Position numbers and translations under genes: made by a program. The notes beneath the pieces are model-generated. The model was given only the letters and a program-made list of their open reading frames with translations. It ran no database searches and was not told where the DNA came from. A DNA stretch of 64,000 nt from an uncultured Aurantimonas sp. (GTDB taxonomy: Bacteria; Pseudomonadota; Alphaproteobacteria; Rhizobiales; Rhizobiaceae), in NCBI GenBank assembly GCA_947488615.1, contig CANKZU010000004.1:62001-126000 (forward strand), read 5' to 3'. Shown here piece after piece: positions 26,620-33,488 of this stretch. How positions within the stretch are numbered: position 1 is the first letter of the stretch; every line of letters begins with the position of its first letter.

Positions 26620-26659
26620 TTTCCGCGCGCGTCGCTTTTTGCCGACTATTTCGAGTTTC

Positions 26660-26668
26660 TGTGGATAA
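26660..26668 (-). other. Perfect DnaA box
   Basis: TGTGGATAA on the plus strand is TTATCCACA on the minus strand, the consensus DnaA box. It lies 41 bp downstream of the 11-bp repeat array and upstream of an AT-rich stretch. Confidence 0.65.
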
Positions 26669-26834
26669 CTTTTTGACAAAGGTCCGCGTTCAACCTCAGC
26701 CGGACGCTGATGGCAGGGCGAGGCGATTCCAGAAACCGGCCGGACCTTCCACGAAACAGGGCGGGATTGGGTGCGGCATCGGTCGACCTGGCGAACCGTA
26801 AAACGGCCACGTCGATCAGGACGAAAGCTCGAAA

Positions 26835-26945
26835 TTGCCGTAAACATCGAATATTCTTTTGCAATGTTTTCATATGGTTATTTGATTTATCGCCGTTTTT
26901 CGAAATTATCGCTTGCAACGTTTTCGTTTTTCAGGCTTTTAGTAG
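26835..26945. other. AT-rich stretch, candidate duplex-unwinding element
   Basis: About 110 bp dominated by A/T (runs such as TTTTGC, GGTTATTTGATTTATCG, CGTTTTTC) in a genome otherwise GC-rich. Two copies of TTGCAAYGTTTTC lie at 26859-26871 and 26913-26925, 54 bp apart. With the iteron-like array and DnaA box upstream this has the layout of a replication origin. A strong promoter region is the alternative. Confidence 0.5.
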
Positions 26946-27137
26946 TCATCGGCAGCGGGCGACGACGACCCGGCCGGTCCGGGAAAGGCTCCCGGGTTCT
27001 TTGAAAATCTGGACCGATTTGCCTCCGAAACGCGGAGCGGACGCCACAAGGCTTTCGGCACTATGCCGGGACAGGGTGGCGGTTTGCGAAGCGCTAAGGG
27101 CTCAAGGCAAGACGGGACACAACAGGGGAACCTAAGT

Positions 27138-27437
27138 CGATCCGGTGACGCGGATCGCAGGGAACGGCAATTGTTCGGCTTGCCATAAGAGACCGGACCT
27201 AGCGTGAAAGCCGCGGCGAAAGCCGGACAGGTGGAAACGTTCTGCGGACCTTTCACGGGTCGAGGCTGCGAACCACAAACGGGAATGTCATGGTCGGATG
27301 GAAAGCCAAACCATCGAAAAACAAACCGGCCCGGGCAAGCTCAAAAGCCCATGCGACAAAATGAGCGACACCAGATTGGAAAGCTTCACCGGCCGGGCTC
27401 GAAAGGGTCCGGCCGGTGCGACGTTCCAATCGGAACG
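27138..27437 (+). other. Hairpin-rich untranslated leader before the accessory operon
   Basis: Four inverted repeats in a row: 27138-27157 (CGATCCG/CGGATCG), 27166-27184 (GGCAA/TTGCC), 27387-27418 (10-bp perfect arms CACCGGCCGG/CCGGCCGGTG) and 27422-27437 (CGTTCC-AATC-GGAACG). The last is followed at once by the first CAAYYRTG hairpin. No coding potential seen. It may be a structured 5' leader, an attenuator or a small RNA. Confidence 0.45.
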
Positions 27438-27442
27438 AACCC

Positions 27443-27454
27443 GCCAATTGTGGC
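27443..27454 (+). promoter_or_regulatory. CAAYYRTG hairpin, copy 1
   Basis: GCCA-ATTG-TGGC: a 4-bp stem, 19 nt before the ATG of the gene at 27474. C-G is the variable inner pair here. The loop has T in place of the usual C. Confidence 0.7.
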
Positions 27455-27473
27455 AAACCGAAAGGCTGAAACC

Positions 27474-27992
27474 ATGACCATCAAGATCCTCACCGGCAAG
27501 ACCCTCGCCAAGCGTATCGCCGGCTATGGCAAGGTCGCCGCGACATTCGCGGCAGCGACGCATGAACTCGCCTATGGCGCGATCAATCACGTCGAGCTGC
27601 ACCACTGCGCGTCGCATCTGAATGCGCTCTATAACGCCACGCCGACCAATTATCGCGGCGCGCTGCGCAAATGGGCGGTGAAGTTCGGCAAAGTCTCGTT
27701 CGACGCGGAGACCAAGACCTTCGCCTATGAGGTCAAGGCATCGTCCGATCTCGAAACCGCCTTCACCGTCTCGCCGGCCGAATATGCGACCGAAAGCAAG
27801 AAAGACGCGGCCGATTTCGACGAGCTGCGCACGCTCGAAACCTTCCTCAAGAAAATGCAGGAAAAGGGTGCGTCCGCAAAAACCATCGCCGCTATCGAGG
27901 GCGCCGTTCGCCTCTTGAAGAAGCCGTCCGGGGAAGTCGTCCAGATGACGCCGAAGGCGGCTCCGAAGGGCGACGCCAAGAAGGCCGCCTAA
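27474..27992 (+). CDS. Hypothetical protein, first gene of the accessory operon
   Basis: 172 residues starting MTIKILTGKTLAKRIAGYGK, with GAAAGG upstream; the longer in-frame extension runs through the hairpin-rich leader and is rejected. The N-terminal 90 residues are a conserved-looking compact domain (THELAYGAINHVELHHCASH, TPTNYRGALRKWAVKFGKV), followed by a Lys/Ala-rich tail. Proteins of this type are abundant early products in alphaproteobacterial phages, but no function is known to me. The regulatory position suggests a highly expressed early protein. Confidence 0.8.
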   Translation: MTIKILTGKTLAKRIAGYGKVAATFAAATHELAYGAINHVELHHCASHLNALYNATPTNYRGALRKWAVKFGKVSFDAETKTFAYEVKASSDLETAFTVSPAEYATESKKDAADFDELRTLETFLKKMQEKGASAKTIAAIEGAVRLLKKPSGEVVQMTPKAAPKGDAKKAA

Positions 27993-28023
27993 GCCTTCGC
28001 CACACCATTCCAGCCGCAAGCGT

Positions 28024-28051
28024 GACGGGCCGCCCGTAAGGGCCGCCCGTG
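28024..28051 (+). terminator. GC-rich hairpin downstream of the first accessory gene
   Basis: ACGGGC ... GCCC-GTAA-GGGC ... GCCCGT: nested stem with a GTAA tetraloop, lying between the stop at 27992 and the second CAAYYRTG hairpin. It lacks a T-run, so termination would be partial. Similar GC stems precede several other copies of the element. Confidence 0.45.
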
Positions 28052-28071
28052 ACCTGGCCGCTGGCCACCCC

Positions 28072-28083
28072 GGCAATCGTGCC
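28072..28083 (+). promoter_or_regulatory. CAAYYRTG hairpin, copy 2
   Basis: GGCA-ATCG-TGCC, 20 nt before the ATG at 28104; GAGGAG lies between hairpin and start. Confidence 0.75.
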
Positions 28084-28103
28084 AAATTGAGGAGAAACCC
28101 GCC

Positions 28104-28319
28104 ATGTGTACCGCCACATCCGCCGTCGATCTCATCCGCGATCACGGCCAGTTCGCGACGATCACGCCCGACGGCCTCATCGCGTCCGTCCCGTGTCTCG
28201 GTCCCGCCGACGGCCTCGTCGACATCGACGATCGCGTTTTCGAAGAGTTCGCCACGTTCCCCGTCGACGATCGCGGCCATGTCAGCCTCGACGATGTGCG
28301 CAGCTGGCTCGGCTATTGA
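28104..28319 (+). CDS. Hypothetical small protein
   Basis: 71 residues, acidic (MCTATSAVDLIRDHGQFATI, then DGLVDIDDRVFEEF), preceded by GAGGAG. Pattern of a small winged-helix-like fold (C-terminal SLDDVRSWLGY). No family recognised. Its own upstream hairpin element makes it a separate cassette. Confidence 0.7.
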   Translation: MCTATSAVDLIRDHGQFATITPDGLIASVPCLGPADGLVDIDDRVFEEFATFPVDDRGHVSLDDVRSWLGY

Positions 28320-28391
28320 TGCAACGCGCTCACCGCATTCGCGGACCACCACCGCCTGGCGGGCACGCCTTTCGCCCGCTCGCCGGCCCCT

Positions 28392-28403
28392 CGCAATCGT
28401 GCG
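28392..28403 (+). promoter_or_regulatory. CAAYYRTG hairpin, copy 3
   Basis: CGCA-ATCG-TGCG, 20 nt before the ATG at 28424; GGAG in between. A GC stem (28359-28364 / 28374-28379) precedes it. Confidence 0.75.
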
Positions 28404-28423
28404 CCCTCATTCGGAGACCCGTC

Positions 28424-28819
28424 ATGCTCCCGCGTATTCTCGCCGCCGCAACTCTCACGCTCGCCGCCGGCCTAGCGTTCGTCGTACCGACCCATCCGGC
28501 CGACCTCGATCCTGTCGCCTGCGCCGCCGCCGTCGACGATCCGACCGACGGCAACCTGACCGCCTGCCACGGTGTCACGCTCGACTTCATTTTCCGTCCG
28601 GCGATCATGCCGCCGTCATGGTCCGCCGGGTATGAATCCGCCTACCTCGCCGCATGCCACGTCCTGCCGGTGCAGCGCGCCGCATGGGCATCGGCAGATA
28701 CGCCCGCAAGCGATCCTGTCGAGGCCGCCGCCGGCCGCGTCGCGCTTCTCGACGACCTCGCCGCCTTCGTCGGTGCCGGCGGTTCCATCGCTGCCTTCTG
28801 CGACGAATTTCACCCCTGA
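28424..28819 (+). CDS. Small exported protein with signal peptide
   Basis: 131 residues. Starts MLPRILAAATLTLAAGLAFV, a clear signal peptide, with a mature part containing four or more cysteines (ACAAAV, TACHGV, AACHVLP, AAFCDEF), so disulphide-bonded periplasmic or secreted. The segment AGYESAYLAACHVL is conserved-looking. No family recognised. An exported early phage protein may modify the envelope or exclude other phages (inference). Confidence 0.7.
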   Translation: MLPRILAAATLTLAAGLAFVVPTHPADLDPVACAAAVDDPTDGNLTACHGVTLDFIFRPAIMPPSWSAGYESAYLAACHVLPVQRAAWASADTPASDPVEAAAGRVALLDDLAAFVGAGGSIAAFCDEFHP

Positions 28820-28835
28820 TCGAACGTCATGGCGA

Positions 28836-28861
28836 CGGCCCGCGCATTTCGCGCGCGGCCG
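28836..28861 (+). terminator. GC-rich hairpin before hairpin element copy 4
   Basis: CGGCC-CGCGC-ATTTC-GCGCG-(C)-GGCCG: ten base pairs with one bulge, between the stop at 28819 and the next cassette. No T-run. Confidence 0.4.
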
Positions 28862-28886
28862 TGTCCGGGCCGTTCGGCTCACTCTC

Positions 28887-28898
28887 GGCAATCGTGCC
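28887..28898 (+). promoter_or_regulatory. CAAYYRTG hairpin, copy 4
   Basis: GGCA-ATCG-TGCC, 24 nt before the ATG at 28923, with CGGAG in between. Confidence 0.75.
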
Positions 28899-28922
28899 AC
28901 CCCTCCAGACCGGAGACACCCC

Positions 28923-29105
28923 ATGTTCACGTCCGACTTCCGCCACCCGCATTTCGAGACCGCCGCGCAGCGCGATCGCCGCAAGGCGCGCGAAGATATT
29001 CGCCGCTTCCTCGATGCGCAGGAACGCCGCGACCGCGCCATGGCCGGCCGCCGCATCCTGCCGGTGATCGTCGCCGCATCCACGGCGCGCGAGGCGCGCG
29101 CATGA
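28923..29105 (+). CDS. Small basic hypothetical protein
   Basis: 60 residues, helical and Arg-rich (AAQRDRRKAREDIRRFLDAQ). It is ATGA-coupled to the next gene. No family recognised; the basic helix might bind nucleic acid. Confidence 0.6.
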   Translation: MFTSDFRHPHFETAAQRDRRKAREDIRRFLDAQERRDRAMAGRRILPVIVAASTAREARA

Positions 29106-29485
29106 CCGTCGCCTTCGCCCAAACCCGCAAGGCGGACAGGGAAACGATGGCCGCGCGCCTGGCGGATGTCGCCCGCGCGGCCGGCGCCACCGTGACCGTC
29201 GAGCCGGAGCGCGACCGCCTCATCTATGTCAACGTCACCGCACCCGGCGGCCTGTCAGCGACCGTCGACTTCGACGGCGACTATCCCGAAACGTGGTGCG
29301 TCCCGTGGTTTCTCCCCGCCGCTATTGGCGCCACCCTCGCCAGTTCGTTCGCACCTGGCCGCGTGAACCCTTACCACCGCCGGAAGGCAACGCTGTTTGC
29401 CGCCGACTTCGACGGGCTCCTCGCCCTCGTCGTCAAGGGCGTGCGAATGGCCGTCGACGGCAGCGCCTATGAGGTCCGAACATGA
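29102..29485 (+). CDS. Hypothetical protein
   Basis: 127 residues; start fixed by ATGA overlap with the upstream gene. Alternating strands (ATVTVEPERDRLIYVNVTAP, LSATVDFDGDYPETWCVPWF) suggest a small alpha/beta domain. ATGA-coupled downstream as well. Family unknown. Confidence 0.65.
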   Translation: MTVAFAQTRKADRETMAARLADVARAAGATVTVEPERDRLIYVNVTAPGGLSATVDFDGDYPETWCVPWFLPAAIGATLASSFAPGRVNPYHRRKATLFAADFDGLLALVVKGVRMAVDGSAYEVRT

Positions 29486-29751
29486 AACAGGCCATCACGC
29501 CCGGCGACGGCCGCGCGACTATCGTCGACCACGCCGGAATTTACCCGGTCTCCGAGCCGTTTCCAAATGGCGGCGATCGTTTGCGCCGGCTGTGGCATGG
29601 TCAGAAGTCCGCGCCGGGTCACAACAACTCCGTGCCCGTGAAGAGCATCAAGCAAGCCCGGCAGATCGCCGCCTACTGGCAGGATCACGGCATCCCGCAG
29701 CCCTACGGCGTCCGAAACGGAACGATCAGTTTCGAGCGCGACGCGTCGTAG
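29482..29751 (+). CDS. Hypothetical protein
   Basis: 89 residues with a nucleic-acid-binding look in the second half (NNSVPVKSIKQARQIAAYWQ). ATGA-coupled to the preceding gene, last of a three-gene translational unit. Family unknown. Confidence 0.65.
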   Translation: MKQAITPGDGRATIVDHAGIYPVSEPFPNGGDRLRRLWHGQKSAPGHNNSVPVKSIKQARQIAAYWQDHGIPQPYGVRNGTISFERDAS

Positions 29752-29761
29752 TTCACTCCCC

Positions 29762-29773
29762 GCCAACCGTGGC
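29762..29773 (+). promoter_or_regulatory. CAAYYRTG hairpin, copy 5
   Basis: GCCA-ACCG-TGGC, 17 nt before the ATG at 29791, followed by AAGGAA. The loop carries C in place of T. Confidence 0.75.
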
Positions 29774-29790
29774 AACAAGGAACACCACCC

Positions 29791-30072
29791 ATGAAATCTC
29801 TCCTCGCCATCACCCTCGCCGGCTTTGCCGGAATCGCCGTCGGCATGGCCACGGCTGACCTGCCGGCGCCCGCCGGCACCATCCTGCCGGCCGATCGCAA
29901 TATCCTGTGGTCGGCGCATGCCATGTGCGGGCTCGATTCCGATCCCTTCGGCTGCCTGATCCAGCTCGGCGCGGAATCGGACCCTGCCGACGCCGACGTT
30001 CTGCTCGTCGGCCGCGACCAAACCATCTGCGCCACTGCCGACTTTGAAAGGGTCGATGGAGGGCCCTTCTGA
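29791..30072 (+). CDS. Small exported protein with signal peptide
   Basis: 93 residues. Starts MKSLLAITLAGFAGIAVGMA, a signal peptide with cleavage likely after AT-A. Mature part has three cysteines (AMCGLDS, GCLIQL, TICATAD). TGATG-coupled to the next gene. No family recognised; a second exported product of this operon. Confidence 0.65.
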   Translation: MKSLLAITLAGFAGIAVGMATADLPAPAGTILPADRNILWSAHAMCGLDSDPFGCLIQLGAESDPADADVLLVGRDQTICATADFERVDGGPF

Positions 30073-30428
30073 TGCCGGCTCGCCCAGGTTCGATCGAGAC
30101 TGGAATGCTCCTCATTCATGCGGTCGTCGGCGCGCCCGAGGAAAGCAGCGTCCACTTGATGCCCCAGCCGGGTTATGACGAGCTGAAGCGCATTCTCGCG
30201 CCGATCTTCGCGCCCGACGGATTCGAGCACGTCGCCGTCCTCTATGGCGGCGAGCGCCGCGATATGTTCGTGGGCGAAACCAGCGCCCTCGGATCGCAGC
30301 CGCGCAACATCACCGCGACCGCGATCTATCGCAACGCATGGCTGACCCAGAACCCGCTCGACGACCCGGAATCCCTGCCGGCGATTTGTGGACCGGCGGT
30401 GATCTTTATGCGCAGGGTCTGGTTTTAG
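30072..30428 (+). CDS. DUF3846-like hypothetical protein
   Basis: 118 residues. The C-terminal pattern ATAIYRNAWLTQNPLDDPES ... AICGPAVIF is common in proteins of plasmids and phages of alphaproteobacteria that resemble DUF3846. The core (ERRDMFVGETSALG) looks like a small alpha/beta domain. Family call is tentative. Confidence 0.6.
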   Translation: MPARPGSIETGMLLIHAVVGAPEESSVHLMPQPGYDELKRILAPIFAPDGFEHVAVLYGGERRDMFVGETSALGSQPRNITATAIYRNAWLTQNPLDDPESLPAICGPAVIFMRRVWF

Positions 30429-30482
30429 AAGACAGGACGACGTGTTTCTGTATGATCGTCATCGCCGGCCCGCCGGCACCCC

Positions 30483-30494
30483 GCCAATCGTGGC
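30483..30494 (+). promoter_or_regulatory. CAAYYRTG hairpin, copy 6
   Basis: GCCA-ATCG-TGGC, 22 nt before the ATG at 30517, AAAAGG in between. A small GC stem (30464-30477) precedes it. Confidence 0.75.
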
Positions 30495-30516
30495 ACGCCT
30501 GAAAAGGAACACCAGC

Positions 30517-31437
30517 ATGAACGCCATCACCCCGATTCGCGAGGCGACCGACAGCGTCGCCTCCAACACCCTCGCCGCCCGGGCGATGATCGTCACCCTG
30601 TCGGTGTCGCAATGGACCGGCCGCCGTCTCGATCGCGAGATCACCGACGAGGTGAACCGCGATCACAACGCCGCCGCCGACGCCGGCCGCTACAACAAGT
30701 TGCTGCTCGACAAGAGCGCGCTCGCCGACCTGCAGAAGATCGCCAAGGCCGCCCGCACCGAATTCAACGAGCGCACCCTGCCTTGGCTCGACAGCGGCTC
30801 GCGCATTATGTCGAACCAACTCTACATGCAGCACACCGCCTGGTATCGCCGCATCAAGGGTGAGTTCGAAGCCGCCGTCGACACGTTCCTTGCCGCCTAT
30901 CCGCAGCATGTGGCCGATGCCCGTCGGCGCCTCAACAGCATGTTTCGGGACGAGGATTACCCGACCGCCGACGAGATACGCAGAAAGTTCGCGATCGACA
31001 TGAAGGTGATGCCGGTGCCGTCCGCCGCTGACTTCCGCGTCGACATGAGCGAGGCACAGGCCGAGGCGATCCGCGATGACATCGAGGAGAACGTCCAGAA
31101 GGCGACGAAGACCGCCGTGTCGGACGTCTACAAGCGCATCGCCGAGGTCGCCGGCCGCATGGTCGAGCGGCTGAATGCCTACAAGCCGGCGCACGGCAAG
31201 GGCGGCCGTTCCGAGGGCGTGTTCCGCGACTCGCTCGTGGAGAACGTCCGCGACCTGATCGGCATCCTGCCGTCGCTGAACATTACCGGCGATCCGGAGC
31301 TCGCCGCGATGGCCGACAGGCTCGCCCCGCTCGCCGCCTTTGACGCGGCGGTACTGCGCGATGACGCAGGCAAGCGCCGGGACGTCGCCGCCGAGGCGCA
31401 GAAGATCCTCGATGACGTCGCGGGGTTTTTGGCGTGA
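30517..31437 (+). CDS. DUF3150 family protein
   Basis: 306 residues from MNAITPIREATDS; the 25-codon upstream extension runs through the hairpin and is not used. Helix-rich throughout, with the LSVSQWTGRRLDREITDEVN motif near residue 30 and the DKSALADLQKIAKAARTEFN block. DUF3150 proteins are phage/mobile-element proteins found near MoxR ATPases and VWA proteins, as here (33489 and 35460), so it probably works with that chaperone-like pair. Biochemistry unknown. Confidence 0.85.
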   Translation: MNAITPIREATDSVASNTLAARAMIVTLSVSQWTGRRLDREITDEVNRDHNAAADAGRYNKLLLDKSALADLQKIAKAARTEFNERTLPWLDSGSRIMSNQLYMQHTAWYRRIKGEFEAAVDTFLAAYPQHVADARRRLNSMFRDEDYPTADEIRRKFAIDMKVMPVPSAADFRVDMSEAQAEAIRDDIEENVQKATKTAVSDVYKRIAEVAGRMVERLNAYKPAHGKGGRSEGVFRDSLVENVRDLIGILPSLNITGDPELAAMADRLAPLAAFDAAVLRDDAGKRRDVAAEAQKILDDVAGFLA

Positions 31438-31721
31438 AGGCGAAATCACACCGCGCGGCCCTTGCCTCAATGGCGCGCGGCGGCCTCCTCTATGTGTATT
31501 GCGAGGCGGGACCTCTGTGCGTGAAAGCGCCAAAGGAAGGTGCCGGCGTAATCGTCGAAGATGGTCGCATGTCCATTACCGAAGGAACGGTCAGCATGCT
31601 AAGGCGCTTCGGTTTGCGCTGGTGCCAGGAGAACGCAGCCTACGTCATCGACCCCGAGAAGTCCGAACTCGCACGCATGATCGGCGAGGGCCGCGATGTA
31701 ATCGCAGTGGGAGAACTCTGA
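31434..31721 (+). CDS. Hypothetical protein
   Basis: 95 residues from a GTG overlapping the DUF3150 stop (GTGA). Two predicted strands and a helix (GGLLYVYCEAGPLCVKAP, ITEGTVSMLRRFGLRWCQE). TGATG-coupled downstream. No family recognised. Confidence 0.6.
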   Translation: MKAKSHRAALASMARGGLLYVYCEAGPLCVKAPKEGAGVIVEDGRMSITEGTVSMLRRFGLRWCQENAAYVIDPEKSELARMIGEGRDVIAVGEL

Positions 31722-31912
31722 TGCGCCTCCTCACCTCCGACGTCGGATTCGCCATCCGCGATCACCTCGACGGCAAGACCGTCCAGGCGGTCAGCAGCGA
31801 CGGATGCGAAACCGAGGATCACCCGATCGACGTCATCGACGACGACGACCCCAACAACCTCGTCGTCGCGGCGAATGGCCAGCGATTTACCGTCAGGATC
31901 ATCGCCGCCTGA
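31721..31912 (+). CDS. Small acidic hypothetical protein
   Basis: 63 residues, acidic (HPIDVIDDDDPNNLVVAANG), start fixed by TGATG overlap. Looks like a small beta domain. Family unknown. Confidence 0.6.
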   Translation: MRLLTSDVGFAIRDHLDGKTVQAVSSDGCETEDHPIDVIDDDDPNNLVVAANGQRFTVRIIAA

Positions 31913-31915
31913 TCC

Positions 31916-31933
31916 GGCGGGCTCCGGCCCGCC
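31916..31933 (+). terminator. Perfect GC hairpin after the 31.9 kb gene
   Basis: GGCGGGC-TCCG-GCCCGCC, 7-bp perfect stem with a 4-nt loop 3 nt after the stop codon. No T-run. It precedes hairpin element copy 7. Confidence 0.5.
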
Positions 31934-32009
31934 CCATGCCGCCACGGCCCGTTCGCGGGCGGTACAAACCGGACAATGCGTCGGGTCTCCCGGCGGGCGG
32001 TCCGCTCCC

Positions 32010-32021
32010 CGCAATCGTGCG
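32010..32021 (+). promoter_or_regulatory. CAAYYRTG hairpin, copy 7
   Basis: CGCA-ATCG-TGCG, 16 nt before the ATG at 32038, with AAGGAGGG in between. Confidence 0.75.
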
Positions 32022-32037
32022 AACCAAGGAGGGCAAG

Positions 32038-33120
32038 ATGCCCAGATACAATGTCTATCGCGAGACCAACTGCCGCGAGCGCTACAGCGTCGATGCCGAC
32101 ACGCCCCAGGCCGCCATCGCCTCCATCGAAGCCGGCGACGAGCAGCTCATGGATGACGACGTGACCAGCGCCGGCGGCTACACGGTCGTCGACCGCGCCA
32201 CCGGTCAGGACGTGACGCCGGCGGATGACGATTTCAATATGCACGAGTTCATCTGCAAAGTCGGCGCCGACGCTCGCGTCTATACCGACTTCGCTATCGA
32301 GGCCAGAGACCCCGATTCCGCACTCGACAAGCTGAAGGAATTGCTGGCCGGAGAGCCGCTGGACACGATGACCTTCGACGCCGATGAAATCCAAGTTACC
32401 AGCGATAATCCGACCATCATTTATATCCGCGACGAAGAGGGGAACGATCATCACGAGCTCGTCGACCTGGAGCCTGATGACGGCACCGGAAACGGTTTGC
32501 CGGCGGCACCGGCGCCGGTTCCCAACGTCGGCTTCACCATGCCGGAGTTGCGCGCCCTCGTCGCCGGCATATCGGAATTGAGAGACAGCTTCGATCGCGG
32601 CGACATCCCCGACGACTCTGACACCGTCGATCTGTTGAATGGCGACGATAGGGACGGTCTCCGCAATTTCGATCCGCTGCTGAAGAAGCTTCTGAGCCTG
32701 GCGCCGAACCCCGCGCCGGTGAACGACGAGAAGGCCTATGCCCACACCCCTGAAACCTGCCCGTCGAAGCATTCGAACCCCGGCAATGACGTCTGCGCGG
32801 ACTGCGGCGAAGATCTGAATCCGCCGGTTGCTGGAGCGGATAAGCATGGCGAGGACGTTCCTGCCTACTCACTGCTCATCGAGTTCGTCCAGAACATCGC
32901 CGCACTGTCGACGCCGCAGGAGGAGTGGGCCCCACCGGAGACTTGCACCTATCAGGGTCTCGAGGATCCGACAGTGGACGCATGCCCGGACGACGGGACC
33001 TATGCCGCGGGCCTCTCCCATGACCGACTGTGCGGCGAATACGAGGCCTTCATGAAGATCGTCCGGCAGGCCCGGCACATCATCGTCGACCCGGAGACGG
33101 CGGAGGCGCCCCATGCCTGA
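32038..33120 (+). CDS. Hypothetical zinc-finger-containing protein
   Basis: 360 residues starting MPRYNVYRETNCRERYSVDA after AAGGAGGG. The N-terminal 90 residues are a repeat-like alpha/beta domain (ADTPQAAIASIEAGDEQLMD; a second related stretch AIEARDPDSALDKLKELLAG near residue 85). The middle is an acidic linker. Near residue 240 there is a four-cysteine treble-clef-like motif (TCPSKHSN, VCADCGEDLN). The C-terminus is helical. No family name; overlaps the next gene by 8 nt. Confidence 0.7.
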   Translation: MPRYNVYRETNCRERYSVDADTPQAAIASIEAGDEQLMDDDVTSAGGYTVVDRATGQDVTPADDDFNMHEFICKVGADARVYTDFAIEARDPDSALDKLKELLAGEPLDTMTFDADEIQVTSDNPTIIYIRDEEGNDHHELVDLEPDDGTGNGLPAAPAPVPNVGFTMPELRALVAGISELRDSFDRGDIPDDSDTVDLLNGDDRDGLRNFDPLLKKLLSLAPNPAPVNDEKAYAHTPETCPSKHSNPGNDVCADCGEDLNPPVAGADKHGEDVPAYSLLIEFVQNIAALSTPQEEWAPPETCTYQGLEDPTVDACPDDGTYAAGLSHDRLCGEYEAFMKIVRQARHIIVDPETAEAPHA

Positions 33121-33436
33121 AATCCGCACCGTTCTCGTCCTGTCGACCACCCATGTCACGCCCTTCGTCGCCAACTGGCTCAACGCGCAGGGCGAGATCG
33201 CAGCTGCACATCATCGCAGTCCCCGCACGATGCCAGACCTGCACATCGCAGCTCACACCGCCGGCTGGACGATCTATGCCCATGAACCCGGCGAATGGAT
33301 CAAGCCGAGCACACCGCACGGCGTTATCGAAATGCTCGATCGCATCTTCGCTTATGCTCGCGAACAGGGAGTCGACCTGATCAACTTTGACCGGGATGCC
33401 GGCTTCATCGACGATCTTCCGGCCTATGAATGGTGA
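33113..33436 (+). CDS. DUF5983-type protein
   Basis: 107 residues. LSTTHVTPFVANWLNAQ near the N-terminus and the acidic YAREQGVDLINFDRDAG segment match DUF5983, a family of small proteins in plasmids and phages. Role unknown. Coupled to the upstream gene by an 8-nt overlap. Confidence 0.65.
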   Translation: MPEIRTVLVLSTTHVTPFVANWLNAQGEIAAAHHRSPRTMPDLHIAAHTAGWTIYAHEPGEWIKPSTPHGVIEMLDRIFAYAREQGVDLINFDRDAGFIDDLPAYEW

Positions 33437-33450
33437 CGGCCTTCAGGCCG
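33437..33450 (+). terminator. Short GC hairpin before hairpin element copy 8
   Basis: CGGCC-TTCA-GGCCG right after the stop codon at 33436. Compact, no T-run. Confidence 0.4.
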
Positions 33451-33463
33451 CCGCCTACCCCCC

Positions 33464-33473
33464 GCAATCATGC
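33464..33473 (+). promoter_or_regulatory. CAAYYRTG hairpin, copy 8 (variant)
   Basis: GCA-ATCA-TGC, 15 nt before the ATG of the MoxR gene at 33489. This is the only copy without the outer base pair and with A for G in the loop. Confidence 0.65.
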
Positions 33474-33488
33474 ACACGGAGAACACCC

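Larger units (their letters stand above)
25993..27473. other. Divergent intergenic control region
   Basis: About 1.48 kb between the leftward late operon and the rightward accessory operon, with no convincing long gene. It contains one small ORF with a perfect ribosome site, an 11-bp-spaced repeat array, a DnaA box, a strongly AT-rich stretch in an otherwise GC-rich genome, and a series of hairpins leading into the first accessory gene. A packaging site (cos) would be expected near here given the lambda-type terminase, but I could not locate it. Confidence 0.6.

Noticed and set aside
27422..27437. CGTTCC-AATC-GGAACG hairpin next to element copy 1
   Set aside because: The loop differs (CAATCGG rather than CAATCGTG), so not counted as a family member.
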